The translations under genes were made by a program, and so were the position numbers. The notes below the pieces were generated by a model, which made no database searches, was not told where the DNA came from, and saw only the letters and a list, made by a program, of their open reading frames with translations. From contig JAEMBT020000009.1 of assembly GCA_018873245.2 (NCBI GenBank), positions 11,691,112-11,755,111 on the forward strand: a stretch of 64,000 bases of DNA, given 5' to 3'. The stretch is from Archegozetes longisetosus. Lineage: Eukaryota > Arthropoda > Arachnida > Sarcoptiformes > Trhypochthoniidae. How positions within the stretch are numbered: position 1 is the first letter of the stretch; each line of letters starts with the position of its first letter. Below, in pieces: positions 10,837 to 22,800 of this stretch.

Positions 10837-11332
10837 AATAGAATTTTATTTGTCATTTTAATTTTGAGTTTCTCAAAGTTGTCATACATGACTTTCGCTT
10901 TTAAATCAATTCATATTTTTGTTAATAGTCTTCATAGTTTCAATTATATGTAGATTTTCCGAATATTCGATTATTCAGATTATTATCTATGAATTTCAAA
11001 TTTTATGCATCAAAAATGCTAATTTATTCCTAAAATTTTAAATATTTTTTTGACTTGATATATTTTGCGAGTAATAAATTGTTTGGGGGAAAAATTTAAT
11101 ATAATGCCAAAAGTTTTTAGTGAGAATAGAAAATGTCTATTCGATAGGACACGTTTTTTGACACAAAAACTATTCCCTTTTTGACAAATCTGGCAAAATT
11201 AGATGCAAAACTTAGTGGTTGTTTCTAACAAAAGTTCAAAGGAGACAAGTTAGAAAAAAATATTTCGATATTAAAAGGAAGAACCGCTTATAGTGTATGC
11301 CAACCCGACCCTATTCTATCAGTGCTCATATA
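10837..11332. other. AT-rich spacer, nothing recognised
   Basis: No open frame, clear repeat or RNA gene was recognised between the Mutator-like element and the mariner relic. Confidence 0.3.
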
Positions 11333-11882
11333 TTAGGTTTTCTCAAAAGTAATGTCGTTTTTTATTGAAAAGGTAAATTGAATTTTACAAATAGTTATAA
11401 TAATTTAATCAATGATATAATTGCCCTCATTATCGATAACAACTCCCCATCTTTTGGTTAAATTGACGGGGATCCGACTCGATCTCTGACCTTAAAAGGT
11501 CATTATTCAATTCCACAGGTCGTCCAGAACGAGAGCGGTCCGAAAGGTCAAAGTCGCCCGACCGAAATTTGTCTAACCATCTTGGCATTTGCGAATATCC
11601 AATACATCACCATAAATAGCACAAATATTTTTTGTGGCCTCCGTGGCCTTACTGCGCTTATGAAACTGATAAAGCATACAATGCGTATATGAGCCTCTTC
11701 GGGAAATTGACCAGACATATCACCGGTGATAATTGAAAAATAATTTGATATCAAAGAAATTATCTTAAACAACTGTTCTTTTGATTAAGAATAGGAATCT
11801 ATTTATAATCAAATCAAAACCATTCAAAAATATCGTTAATATTTGGGTCATAAAAAACGACATTACTTTCGAGAAAACCTAA
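11333..11882 (-). mobile_element. Internally deleted mariner element (550 bp)
   Basis: Both ends carry a 33-bp terminal inverted repeat starting TTAGGTTTTCTC, with the mariner core AAAGTAATGTCGTTTTTTAT; only one mismatch is seen between ends. TA dinucleotides flank it at 11331-11332 and 11883-11884. On the minus strand the transposase start (MSGQFPEEAHIR, then the helix-turn-helix words MLYQFHKRSK and RSRSGRPVELNNDLL) is fused to the extreme C-terminus (NLTKRWGVVIDNEGNYIID, stop at 11405). Full mariners are about 1.3 kb, so the middle, including the DD(34)D catalytic region, is gone. At least two single-base frame changes in the N-terminal part confirm it is dead. The intact ends could still be mobilised by a related transposase. 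Confidence 0.9.
11405..11718 (-). pseudogene. Mariner transposase remnant (N- and C-terminal tips only)
   Basis: The N-terminal DNA-binding part and the last 20 or so residues can be read on the minus strand, joined where DPRQ is followed directly by the C-terminal tail. One frame change lies near HIR/HCML and another near RKCQD/GLDKF. No catalytic Asp remains. Confidence 0.85.
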
Positions 11883-11959
11883 TACTAAATCGATCAATGA
11901 TGGATATCTCGAGAACTACTTCTGATAATTGATCAAGTGAGGTATCAAAATACCCAGTT

Positions 11960-13680
11960 TGACGAACTGAATCCAATGATATATTACACTTAGGAGTGGG
12001 GGGTCGGGAACCCTTCATACTCATTAGCTCGGATTCACCCCTAAATCACTTAAAATACTCAAAATCATTTAATAAAATTAAAATAAAAACTAAAAGTAGA
12101 ATAAAATAGCATAAAATAAAAATAAATACAGCCTTGGACACAACTATCTTTAGTCGATTAAAGTCGAATAACTTTTGACTGAATGATTCGATTTCAAAAC
12201 TGATTTCAGACCATTTTAGCCAGATAATGGCCACTTTAAAAATATAATTTTTTTTGAAAAATCACTGGGGTAACTGTCGAAAGGGCAATGAAATATAAAA
12301 CTTAAAAATAAGAATAAGCGTAAAAATAAAACTTAGGTTTTCTATTGCAAAACTAATACTAAACGTAATCGTTTACGAGATTATTCACTATATTAAAACT
12401 GATGATAAAGGAGAGCAATTTATAGACAACACTATATTACCCATGAAATTGCAGAACCAATCTTGCTCAAAATCTATCTTTTCTTCAAGCTATTAGTGAA
12501 CATAAGTTTTCGGTACGCTAATTCGCAAATTTTGAATGTCTACTTCATTTCAAGATTAGCTTATAATAATAGATCTTAAAAATCATCATAGTACTTAAAT
12601 TACAGTAGCTGAATAATACTATACGGACAACAATGTTTGCACTCTAATCAAAATTTGAGTACTCAAACAATAAATTCATCACGAATATCGTAATCTCTAA
12701 ACTAATGCTAAACGTTTAGAGAGGACCCACCAAACAATGTGTCACGTTTCATGGCACCAATATTTTATAAATTTATTGAATTCGATGCCCAGAAGATTGG
12801 AAGAGGTTTAAGGGGCAGCCAGTGGTCACACCAGCTATTAGTTTCACTTTTCGCTCTATTCTTGTACACATTATAAATAACTAAAATTTTAAAACATTAT
12901 TTGTGTTCAATTCAATTTTTAATAAATTTACTTTGAAATCAATTTTTCCAAGTATTAACAAAAAATAAATTAGAAATTCAACCGTTTTCATGAAGATCAA
13001 AGTTTAACTTTGATGCCCATTTGTTTTGCTATTATGGCGATTTTTCAAAAAAATTATATATATTTTAAAATGGCCATCATCGAGCTACAATTAACTGAAA
13101 TAAGTTTTAAAATCGAATCATCCAGTCAAAATTTATTCGACTTTAATCGACTAAAGATAGTTGTGTCCAAGGTTGTATAAATAAAATCAACCACAGCGGG
13201 GTGGCTCTAGAGAGGCCACTTCTCCTAAAATAATCATAACAGTTAAAATCACATAAAATCAGTCAACACATAAAATCAGATTCCCCGACAGGTCTGATGC
13301 TGGGGGTGTCCGCGTTTGGCGAGCAAATACGGACATTTTTGTTGTATAAATAAAAACTTGGAAGTATCTCCGGCCAGCGGGTACTTCCTTGTTATATTTA
13401 AAATAAATATCACAATCAGAGCATTGATGAGAATGAGTTGATTAAAATGAGGGTAATGGCAATGAAGATGGAGACGGAAATGAGGATGAAGATGGGGATG
13501 TAGATGGAGATGATATCACAGCACACTCCCCCGAGGCCCGTCGGACACCTCGGCCTACGGCATTGACAGGGAGGTAGACTGTAGCATACTTATCCCTGGA
13601 GACCCTCTGCCTAATCTCCAGCGCGGGCTTTATTTGTGAGGGTACCGCCCGAAATCCTTCTACGCGTTTCCTAAGACATT
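11960..13680 (-). mobile_element. Unclassified retroposon-like relic, split by a Tc1-like insertion
   Basis: The two flanks of the Tc1-like element (about 11960-12129 and 13176-13680) are more GC-rich than their surroundings and seem to be one older sequence. On the minus strand a frame is open from about 13678 to 13445. It encodes a tail with KPALEIRQRVSRDKYATVYL and a Ser/Pro-rich end (SPSTSPSSSSFPSPSS) and then stops. The following DNA is non-coding with short ATAAAATCA-like repeats. An abrupt 5' end and a long 3' untranslated stretch would suit a 5'-truncated LINE. I cannot name the clade, and a host-gene relic is possible. Confidence 0.35.
12130..13175 (+). mobile_element. Decayed Tc1-like element with long inverted repeats (1046 bp)
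   Basis: Terminal inverted repeats of about 140 bp begin CAGCCTTGGACACAACTATC (left) and CAACCTTGGACACAACTATC (right, inverted). TA flanks both sides (12128-12129 and 13176-13177). The CAG start and TA target fit Tc1. A transposase C-terminus survives at 12758-12841: QYFINLLNSMPRRLEEV, a stop, then GAASGHTSY, matching the Tc1 ending (NSMP.R...GGHT.Y). The rest of the coding region is not recognisable. Confidence 0.75.
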
Positions 13681-14329
13681 AAAAACTAAACTGTTCGCCA
13701 ATATCTTTTGAATAATATATGATATCCATATGAGATGTACATTACTCGACTCAGTTCTTCATTCTACACTAAAGGATGCTATGTTCGTAGAGATCGGCCA
13801 ACGAATAATGGACCAGTAGCTAATTGCAAATGACTCTGTAACCTTTGACCTCCGCACTTCGAAACCAAGCTATTTGGATTCTACTTATCATTCTGAGTCG
13901 AACGACACTAAATTCATCGAAATCCGAACTATGACCACTTCGATACAAGCGCAAAATGCATCTGTTGGTCACAAATTCGATGTTCACTACAGCCCACAGG
14001 GATGTCCGAATTGAGTTAAAACCTATATATTATTTTAGCACTCGTTGGGATCTATCGATTGACATAGGTGGTGCTACGGCGCCATGGAGGAACAAAATGC
14101 AAAGAGTTTGAGCATTCTTCTTTCCTTATCGGATCGGTCTTCTTTGATAACTTTAGTTTGAAATTCATATTTTGCTCAATGGCTTATTCTCGTAATAATA
14201 ACTTAGAAGAATCATCTGCAGTTCATAGAACGAGTCCCTTTAGAAGTTAAGAACATTACTTTCACGAAAAAGATGGCATTTAATTGTAGTCCATGCCGTA
14301 AAGTGATTGAATTTTGTGGTATTTATGTA
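13681..14329. other. Spacer, possibly old transposon debris
   Basis: The stretch 13840-14012 is less AT-rich and has an open plus-strand frame of about 50 codons (words LRTSKPSYLDSTYHSES, TKFIEIRTMTT). It matches nothing I know. No start, splice sites or repeats define it. Confidence 0.2.
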
Positions 14330-15019
14330 CAGTATGTTTCATAAATTTTGATGCAGATTTAAGGTTTTATAACTCAAGAACTAAATTACGGAATTTGGTG
14401 AAAAGTGCCTCATTTTAAAAATAAATATTCAAAGTTATTTTCCTTAAATTTTCATCAGTTTATCTCAAATATTCTGAGTTATTGCAGTACAAAATTAGAC
14501 AATTAAACTTTCCTATAGGATTCTTACTATAATGTGTTTTAAATTCATTTTTATTAAGACCGAATACATATTACTTAAGCAAAAAAACATGTATTAAAGG
14601 TTATAATTTATAGTTATACATATTACCATATTTAACAATGAATTAAAATTGTTATTTCTGCTGCAGAACCTATTTTACGTTAGATTTTAGTGAGTATTAC
14701 GCAATAATTACTTATCACATTCTTTACTTTGACCGTGTTTACTAATAAAGACAATCATAGTTATCATAGCAGAAATTATCATAGCAGAAATCATAGCAGA
14801 AATCATAGCAGAAATCATAGCAGAAATCCTACAGAAAAACTTAAACATTTTATTTTGTACTAAAATAACTTAGAGCATATTTGAGATAAATAGATGAAAA
14901 TTGAAGGTAAACAAATTTGAATATTTATCTTTAAAGTGAGACACTTTTGAACAAATTCCTTGATTTAGTTCTAGAGTTATGAAACCTTAAATCTGTATCA
15001 GAATTTATGAAAAATATTA
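14330..15019. mobile_element. TA-flanked inverted-repeat element (690 bp), Tc1/mariner-like
   Basis: The left arm (14330-14510) and the right arm (14835-15019) are inverted copies, for example TTTCATAAATTTTGATGCAG against the inverted TTTCATAAATTCTGATACAG. TA lies at 14328-14329 and 15020-15021. The left end starts CAGTATG; the right end is slightly degraded. The centre holds no coding sequence but has a 12-bp tandem array. Confidence 0.7.
14764..14830. repeat. Tandem 12-bp repeat (ATAGCAGAAATC), about five copies
   Basis: The unit CATAGCAGAAAT recurs five times almost perfectly inside the 690-bp inverted-repeat element, in its central loop. This is array expansion within a transposon loop. 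Confidence 0.85.
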
Positions 15020-15114
15020 TATAACTATTTCATTATAAGTATTTCAAATTATATATTTATTATTAAAACTATTTTTTTCATGTAAAAAATTCTAGAAAAT
15101 GATTCATTCAAATA

Positions 15115-15403
15115 TCGTCGGGTTAGAATTATAAGGTTCTATCCTATAGTAGTATACATATGGGTCAAATTGTCTTAACGGTCAAATCGTTAAATTAAAA
15201 CAATTCTTTAGATCATTTTTGAGAAATCATTTATCGAGTAGTGTAATCGAATTTATGATTATTTTGAAGATTTTAATACACTATTCAATAAATGATTTCT
15301 GAAGAATTGTTTTAATTTGACGATTAAATGGTTTACGACAATTTGGCCCATACGTATACATGCATATACTATGAGATAGAACCTAATGATTCTAACCTGA
15401 CGA
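15115..15403. mobile_element. Near-complete palindromic MITE (289 bp), TA target
   Basis: Almost the whole element folds on itself. The left arm TCGTCGGGTTAGAATTATAA... is matched by the inverted right arm ending TTCTAACCTGACGA, and similarity continues inward past AAATTAAAACAATTCTT to a short centre near 15255. TA flanks at 15113-15114 and 15404-15405. No coding capacity. Confidence 0.75.
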
Positions 15404-15415
15404 TATAGTTTAGAT

Positions 15416-15993
15416 TAGTGATGTATAGCTTAAGACTAAGAATAAGACTAAGCCTAAGTCAGACAAATGATTTTTGAATTTTCAAATTAAGACTAAGACT
15501 AAGACAAATGAAATTTCTTTCTATAAAATTAAGACTAAGACAAGAGAAACAGATTTATGAGTAAGACTAAGTCAGAAGTTTAGATATAGATACTGTCATT
15601 TAATCCATTAGAAATGATTCATTTTTTGAAGTTTTCAATTATAAAACCATTTGTAAAGCACTAGATAAACAATTGCACTCCTATTGCAATACATTTTAAT
15701 AGTGAATGTCTTATGCTTAGTTTTGTTGTTTTGTTAGTTTATTGATCATTTTATGAAACATATTAAATAATAAAAATTTCAAAATGTTATAATAAATGCT
15801 ATAAAGAGATAACTAACACAAGTAGTAAGACTAAGACTAAGCAAAACAAAAATTTTTTTACTATAAGACTAAGATTAAGATAAGCTAAACTAAAATTCTG
15901 GCATTAAGACTAAGACTAAGATAAGAGAAATGAAATTTGCGGCTATAAGACTAAGACAAGACAAACCAAAAATCTTTAAGCTATACATCACTA
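15416..15993. mobile_element. hAT-like MITE (578 bp) with AAGACTAAG subterminal arrays
   Basis: The ends are inverted copies of TAGTGATGTATAGCTTAA. A perfect 8-bp direct repeat GTTTAGAT lies at 15408-15415 and 15994-16001, the target size of hAT elements. Inside, both ends are filled with many degenerate AAGACTAAG/GACTAAGAC copies (15430-15570 and 15825-15960), possibly transposase-binding motifs. No transposase frame is present. Confidence 0.85.
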
Positions 15994-17217
15994 GTTTAGA
16001 TTTCTGCTATTAAGTTAAAGTTAACGACAGTTTTGTCTCTCATATTTGTTACTTATATATGAATAGACTAATTCAAATGCAGAAACAAGTTGGCAAATCA
16101 AATTAAGCGTCAAATACTGATCATACGTACCTAGTTCCTATATCAAATATCTATTAATGCTTAATTAATCATTAATCTTACTCTACCATCAATCAATTAA
16201 TTAATTAACTGGTTACTCATTCGTTTCGTTTAGAGTGATTGTGATGAAGAAGAATTTTAAAATAATGAACATCTCCATGATTTCTATTAAAACGATGACA
16301 TACAGACTACTTAAGGAATCGATATTTTCATTTTCTTCATAGCATTAAATGCTAGACAAACACAAAAACGATAAATATGTAAAACATTACTACCAATAAG
16401 ATAATCGTTCACTAATAGTTTGATTATTCCGAAAATGCAGAAAAAGCAGCGAATTGAACGCAAATATTAAATGTTGTCGTATTTCTATCAAAACTGTTAA
16501 AGTATCGATACATCTTCTCGATAGACAAATTGTAGGTGCCTTAGGTTCAAGTCGTGAATCAACTTAGTAATTGTTGTTCTGACCATGGTAGTGACTGTCG
16601 TATATTTTGCGGTCATTCTAACTGCTCATTTGTTACGACCGATTGCGATTGCTGAGGTTTTTGATGTTATATCAGTATTTATAGTTCTAAAGCCATTTGA
16701 ACACTAATTGTATCGCTGTTTCTAATATGCTTCTCTCTTATTGATCTTCTCCCTCTTCGCGATACACCTGAAGAAAATTGTTTTGATCTCTACAATTTTA
16801 TCAAGTATTTGCAATCCTCCCTAATAAGTGTTAACTTAGAGAAAGTTGAAGCCAAGTTTGGATAAGTAGGAGATGAATTGAAAGTGGCGCTCTCATTCAC
16901 TCCAATCGCAAAGTGTCTGCTCAGTATTCGCACGTCCAGTCTCAGTATTCGTACAGGCAGACAGTGATTTGCAGTTTTATTATTTCACTCATTACTCAAT
17001 TCAAAAGTGGTCTTAATTTGATTTAAATAAAAGTATTTCATTTCTCTCAACTTAAATAATTGCGTTAATTTATTGTTCAAAATACAAGTTATTAATCATT
17101 AAACAATCGCTAAAATTGACTGAAATATAGATATAAAATATAGTTAAATGTTTTGATACAACAGAAGAGATAAGTATTGATCTGAAGTATAGTATTTGGT
17201 AGATTAAAGTGAACAAC
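15994..17217. other. Intergenic region upstream of Rpt6
   Basis: No gene recognised. It must hold the Rpt6 promoter; no clear TATA box was identified. A short duplication (CAGTCTCAGTATTCG-type words) occurs at about 16915-16960. Confidence 0.35.
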
Positions 17218-18624
<1,407 letters not shown>

Positions 18625-19824
18625 TATTGTCATTAACTCTCTTCGATGACTTGTGTACTAAATAAAAAAATTTTTTATTTAGAAAGTAATCTCTATTGTG
18701 TTTATGTAATCCTTTGGTTTAAAAGTAGTTGTTTTAGTGGAGCTTTATTTATAGTTGAATATATTTTATTGTTCTAAAGGTTGTTGACTACAATAGTAAA
18801 GACTAAGTATAATTAGTTTTGTCGACTGTGACATTTATGTCCTCTATATCCTCTATAATAGTATTGCATCTCTTATTAACTCGTTTGTCGACTTGTATTT
18901 CAGAACACTTATAGTAAGTACAGGTCTAAACTAAATCCACTCTACTGTATAAACACTTTTTTACGTATGTTTTGTAGACGTTTAAGTCTGAAAAAGCTCT
19001 AAATCTTCAAAATAGGTCTGGAGTTGTTCTAACTAAATGCAAACTTGTAGGAAAAGTTTATTTATAATCTACTCAAATGCAAAACTCAAATCTACTCTAC
19101 TTTATGAATGAAACTCAAATCCAAATACAGTGTTTATAATAGGAATTACTCTAACGAGCGTCTAATAGTGAGTCACTACAGAAATAATTACAGCTAATCC
19201 TACCTAACTTTAGCTTATAGTTAAGCCCTTTATGGGAGAGAGTCAAAGTAGGCTTTCATATCTTATGAATCTATTTATGACTCTCTTAAAAAGGACTTAA
19301 CCTTACATTAAAGATAAACAGATTTTACTGTATTTATATGGAGTTATAGTGTTTTTCAGTGCATTGACTGTAAGACAGACAACAACCTGTTGTTGAGTAA
19401 CATAACTGTTGATATGTTTGGCTATTTGTGGGCCAACACTTCTACGTATGAATTAATGTATTTGTAATAGAATATTATTAGGATTTGTTGTTATTGGCTT
19501 CATATCACTATTAAATATAAACGATTTGTTCAATGAATCACATCTTTATTTCGTTCTGTTTTATGCTCTGATTATTGTAAACATTAAAACATGTGATAAT
19601 TAGTACCATTTTTAGTACCATTTATTAGAATTAAATCTAAATAAATGCATAAAATAGACTGAAATTTGAAATATATTTAGAAAATTATATGTTATTTAGA
19701 TATTTAGATATCAATAATTGTTGTCTGAATCGATATTTGCGTCCAAACGATCATTTGATCGAAAATATAAATCAAAATATAAATCAAAATATTAGTGATA
19801 CCCAATTGTTATACCAAACAATTA
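18625..19824. other. Intergenic region between Rpt6 and the RhoGAP gene
   Basis: No gene recognised. AATAAA at about 18660-18666 probably ends the Rpt6 transcript. AT-rich short repeats (AAATCTACTCTACTTTATGAA-like words at 18935-19110) are present. Confidence 0.35.
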
Positions 19825-22800
19825 ATGTCTTCACCGAAAAGTCAATCGAATGGGGACCAAACAGTTGTGGTTCTATTCGACTTCTCGTATTCCACAGATG
19901 ATGGTAAACATGTTCAGATGAAGAAAGGAGAACAGTTAATAGTTGTCAAGAAGACTAATCCCGATTGGTGGCAATGCAGACGAATTTCTTGTGATAATCA
20001 ATTAGAATCAGTTAAGTTATTTTACGCTCCTGTTAGTTATCTTAAGCAATCAAATCTTAATAACAATCACAACAACAACGATAACCACACAATCACAACA
20101 ACAACGATAACCACAACAACAACGATAACCACAACAACGACAACCACAACAACAACATTGACGTTAACTCTAATAACAAAAGTAATAAGAAGAAGAATAT
20201 ATCGACCATTCAAGTGGGTCTTTGCTTTACAAACCCATTGAGCAGTGGTTTTGCTGTTGATGACAACAATAGCGAAGACGACCGTTTGAATCAATCAAAC
20301 GGGACTATAAATTCGAGCAAAGAATCACTAATTGATGAAAACGAGAGCTGTGATAATAACAATGATCAATCAGTGAGCAGTGTTTCTGTTGGTGGTGTTT
20401 CTATAAGTGGTGTTTCTGTAAGTGGTTCTCCTTCTTCTGCGGTGACCAGCAGAAAAACCAATAGTAAACGTCCTCCAGTGCCTGAATCGAAAATGTCTCC
20501 TATCAGAATATTACTCAATCATTGGGCTGAGTACGAAGACAGCAACGGACGAAAGTTTTATTACAACTCAATGAGTCGCGAAACATCGTGGAAACCTCCG
20601 CGCAAGCCATTCCATCACTCAACTGAAGACGAATTGGTGACCAGTCATTCGGAGGAGAATTTGACTGATTCTTCGACTACATCTTTGTCGACAACTCCTC
20701 GGATTTGTCCTTCAATCCCAAAGCCCAAGTCTCGTTGGAGAAAATTAGTTAATAGAAATCAATTGACTGTAAATAATAACTCAAAAAGTATTCAAACATC
20801 TCCGCCAACACTTCCCAAAGGCTGGACTCGTAAACATAACGAAGAAACAAAAGAACTATATTTTATTAACGATAAAACCAATGAAAAGGTACTGTTTTGT
20901 TAGGATATGACGATATGAGCGATTCTCTGTTAAATAGTAGAAAATCGTTGCATTCCTTCCACCACTTCCATCGTTTCCATCACTTCCTTTAGCTAACTTT
21001 CATATCCTTAAATGATTTATGTTTAGGCCAACATTAGGTTTGATTATAGATTATTTAAGAATAGCTTACAATGGAATCTGACGTAGAAAGTGATTGCTAT
21101 CGTGATAGTGTTATTGATAGGCCACCTTCTCCTTTATTTTGCGAATCCGGAGAGCTCTTTACTTGGGAAGAGATTGAAAAGGTTCTCATTATTCACTTGC
21201 GATCACTTTTGTTACTCTCAATCACCCGAGCAATGTCTACAATGTCTGCAATCTATTCATAGTTTTCATTTTAAACGTTTTTACTTTCAGTGGTTTTGTA
21301 AACTCGACGAGAACGGAAGACTATATTTCTTCGAGGAGAACGGTCAGGAATCTTATTGGGAACTTCCAGACGTCGCATCTAACGATGACTCTTCAGATGT
21401 AATTATATTTAGAATCTTAACGATTGATTGCTTATGAGTTGTTTATGACTGATAGGGACCACCGAAAAGTGTTGTTTCTCCGTCCGATGAAACAAATGCT
21501 GGAACTTCAAATCAATCGAAATCTCTCGACAATTCAATAAGAACTAAAAAGATGTCAAAGTTATCAACTTCTCAGAGATCTCTCCTGGAGCGGAATATTA
21601 AGGCCCGTTCGATGGCTTTCCTACCCGTTAATAGCTCTCTCGCTTCGCGACCTAATATTCCTGGTATTTGCAACTAAACTCAAATTATTATTTTTAACTA
21701 AAACTCATGTTTTTCAGCCATTCTATTACAAGAAGACAATCAAGATTCAGAACAAGAACCAGCTGTTCTTGTGCTCCAACCGCCTCCAACTTGTTTAGAT
21801 GAATCTGTGGTAAATAGTTGTCTTCACTGATTGTTTAGTTATTTTTCCGACCCTTTAATTATTGAAATGAAATGTTTTCTATTTAGAAAACGTTAAAACA
21901 AGGAGTACTTAACAGAACCAAACTTATTGAAGGGGGAAAGCGAACTAGAAAAAATTGGTCCACCTGTTACATAGCATTGACTGACTACTATTTACTTTTC
22001 TTCAAAGATGCAAAATCTGCCCAATCGGTACAATAGATTCAAGTTTAGTGATCCTTTTGATGACTGTTTTTTTTGTAAAGGGATCAAAACCAGAGATCAC
22101 GATAGAATTGGCAGGAGCTATGATCGCATGGTGTCCAGAAAAGTCAAGTCGAAAAAATTGCTTTCAAGTCAGTACAATCACTGGACATCAGATTTTATTG
22201 CAGGAAGAATGTGCGCTAACATGCAAAGAATGGTTCGATTTGATCAAAAGTGCCATTTTGAAACTGGTAATTAAGTGATTTTAATCAAGATTTGTTTTAT
22301 TCCAAATTTTAGTTTTAATTCAAAACTGTTGTCTTTATTATCAAAATTGAATAACTAATTGACATAATCTATACTTTTATAGCCAGCTTCTTTCAATTAC
22401 GATGAATCAGACAAAGACAATGACAAACAAGGAACAAAGTTGAAACGATCAAAGTCTACAAAGCGTAAGTATTTAATTCCAGTTATTGAATTTAGTTCGA
22501 ATTTATTGAGAATCAACGGAAAACTTTTCATTGAATTCGTATTTAAACTTAAAATAATCTGAAAGTCTGAAAGTTAACTCAAGCGATTAATGACGAGTTA
22601 TTCATCAATTATAATGATAGAGCTATAGAGAGAGAAGGAACCGAAAATTATTCAACATTTGAAATGCAAGCATGTGAGAAATTGAACCTTCAATCTAAAG
22701 GGTTGAGTTGTTTGTGAATTCAAATTTAGTTAAATCGGGTGTAACTCGTACAAGTGCTACAAGATTTTTGTGAAATCATATCACACCTTAATTTATGAAA

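Noticed and set aside
14764-14830. CRISPR-like array
   Set aside because: 12-bp units in direct contact with no spacers, inside a transposon loop.
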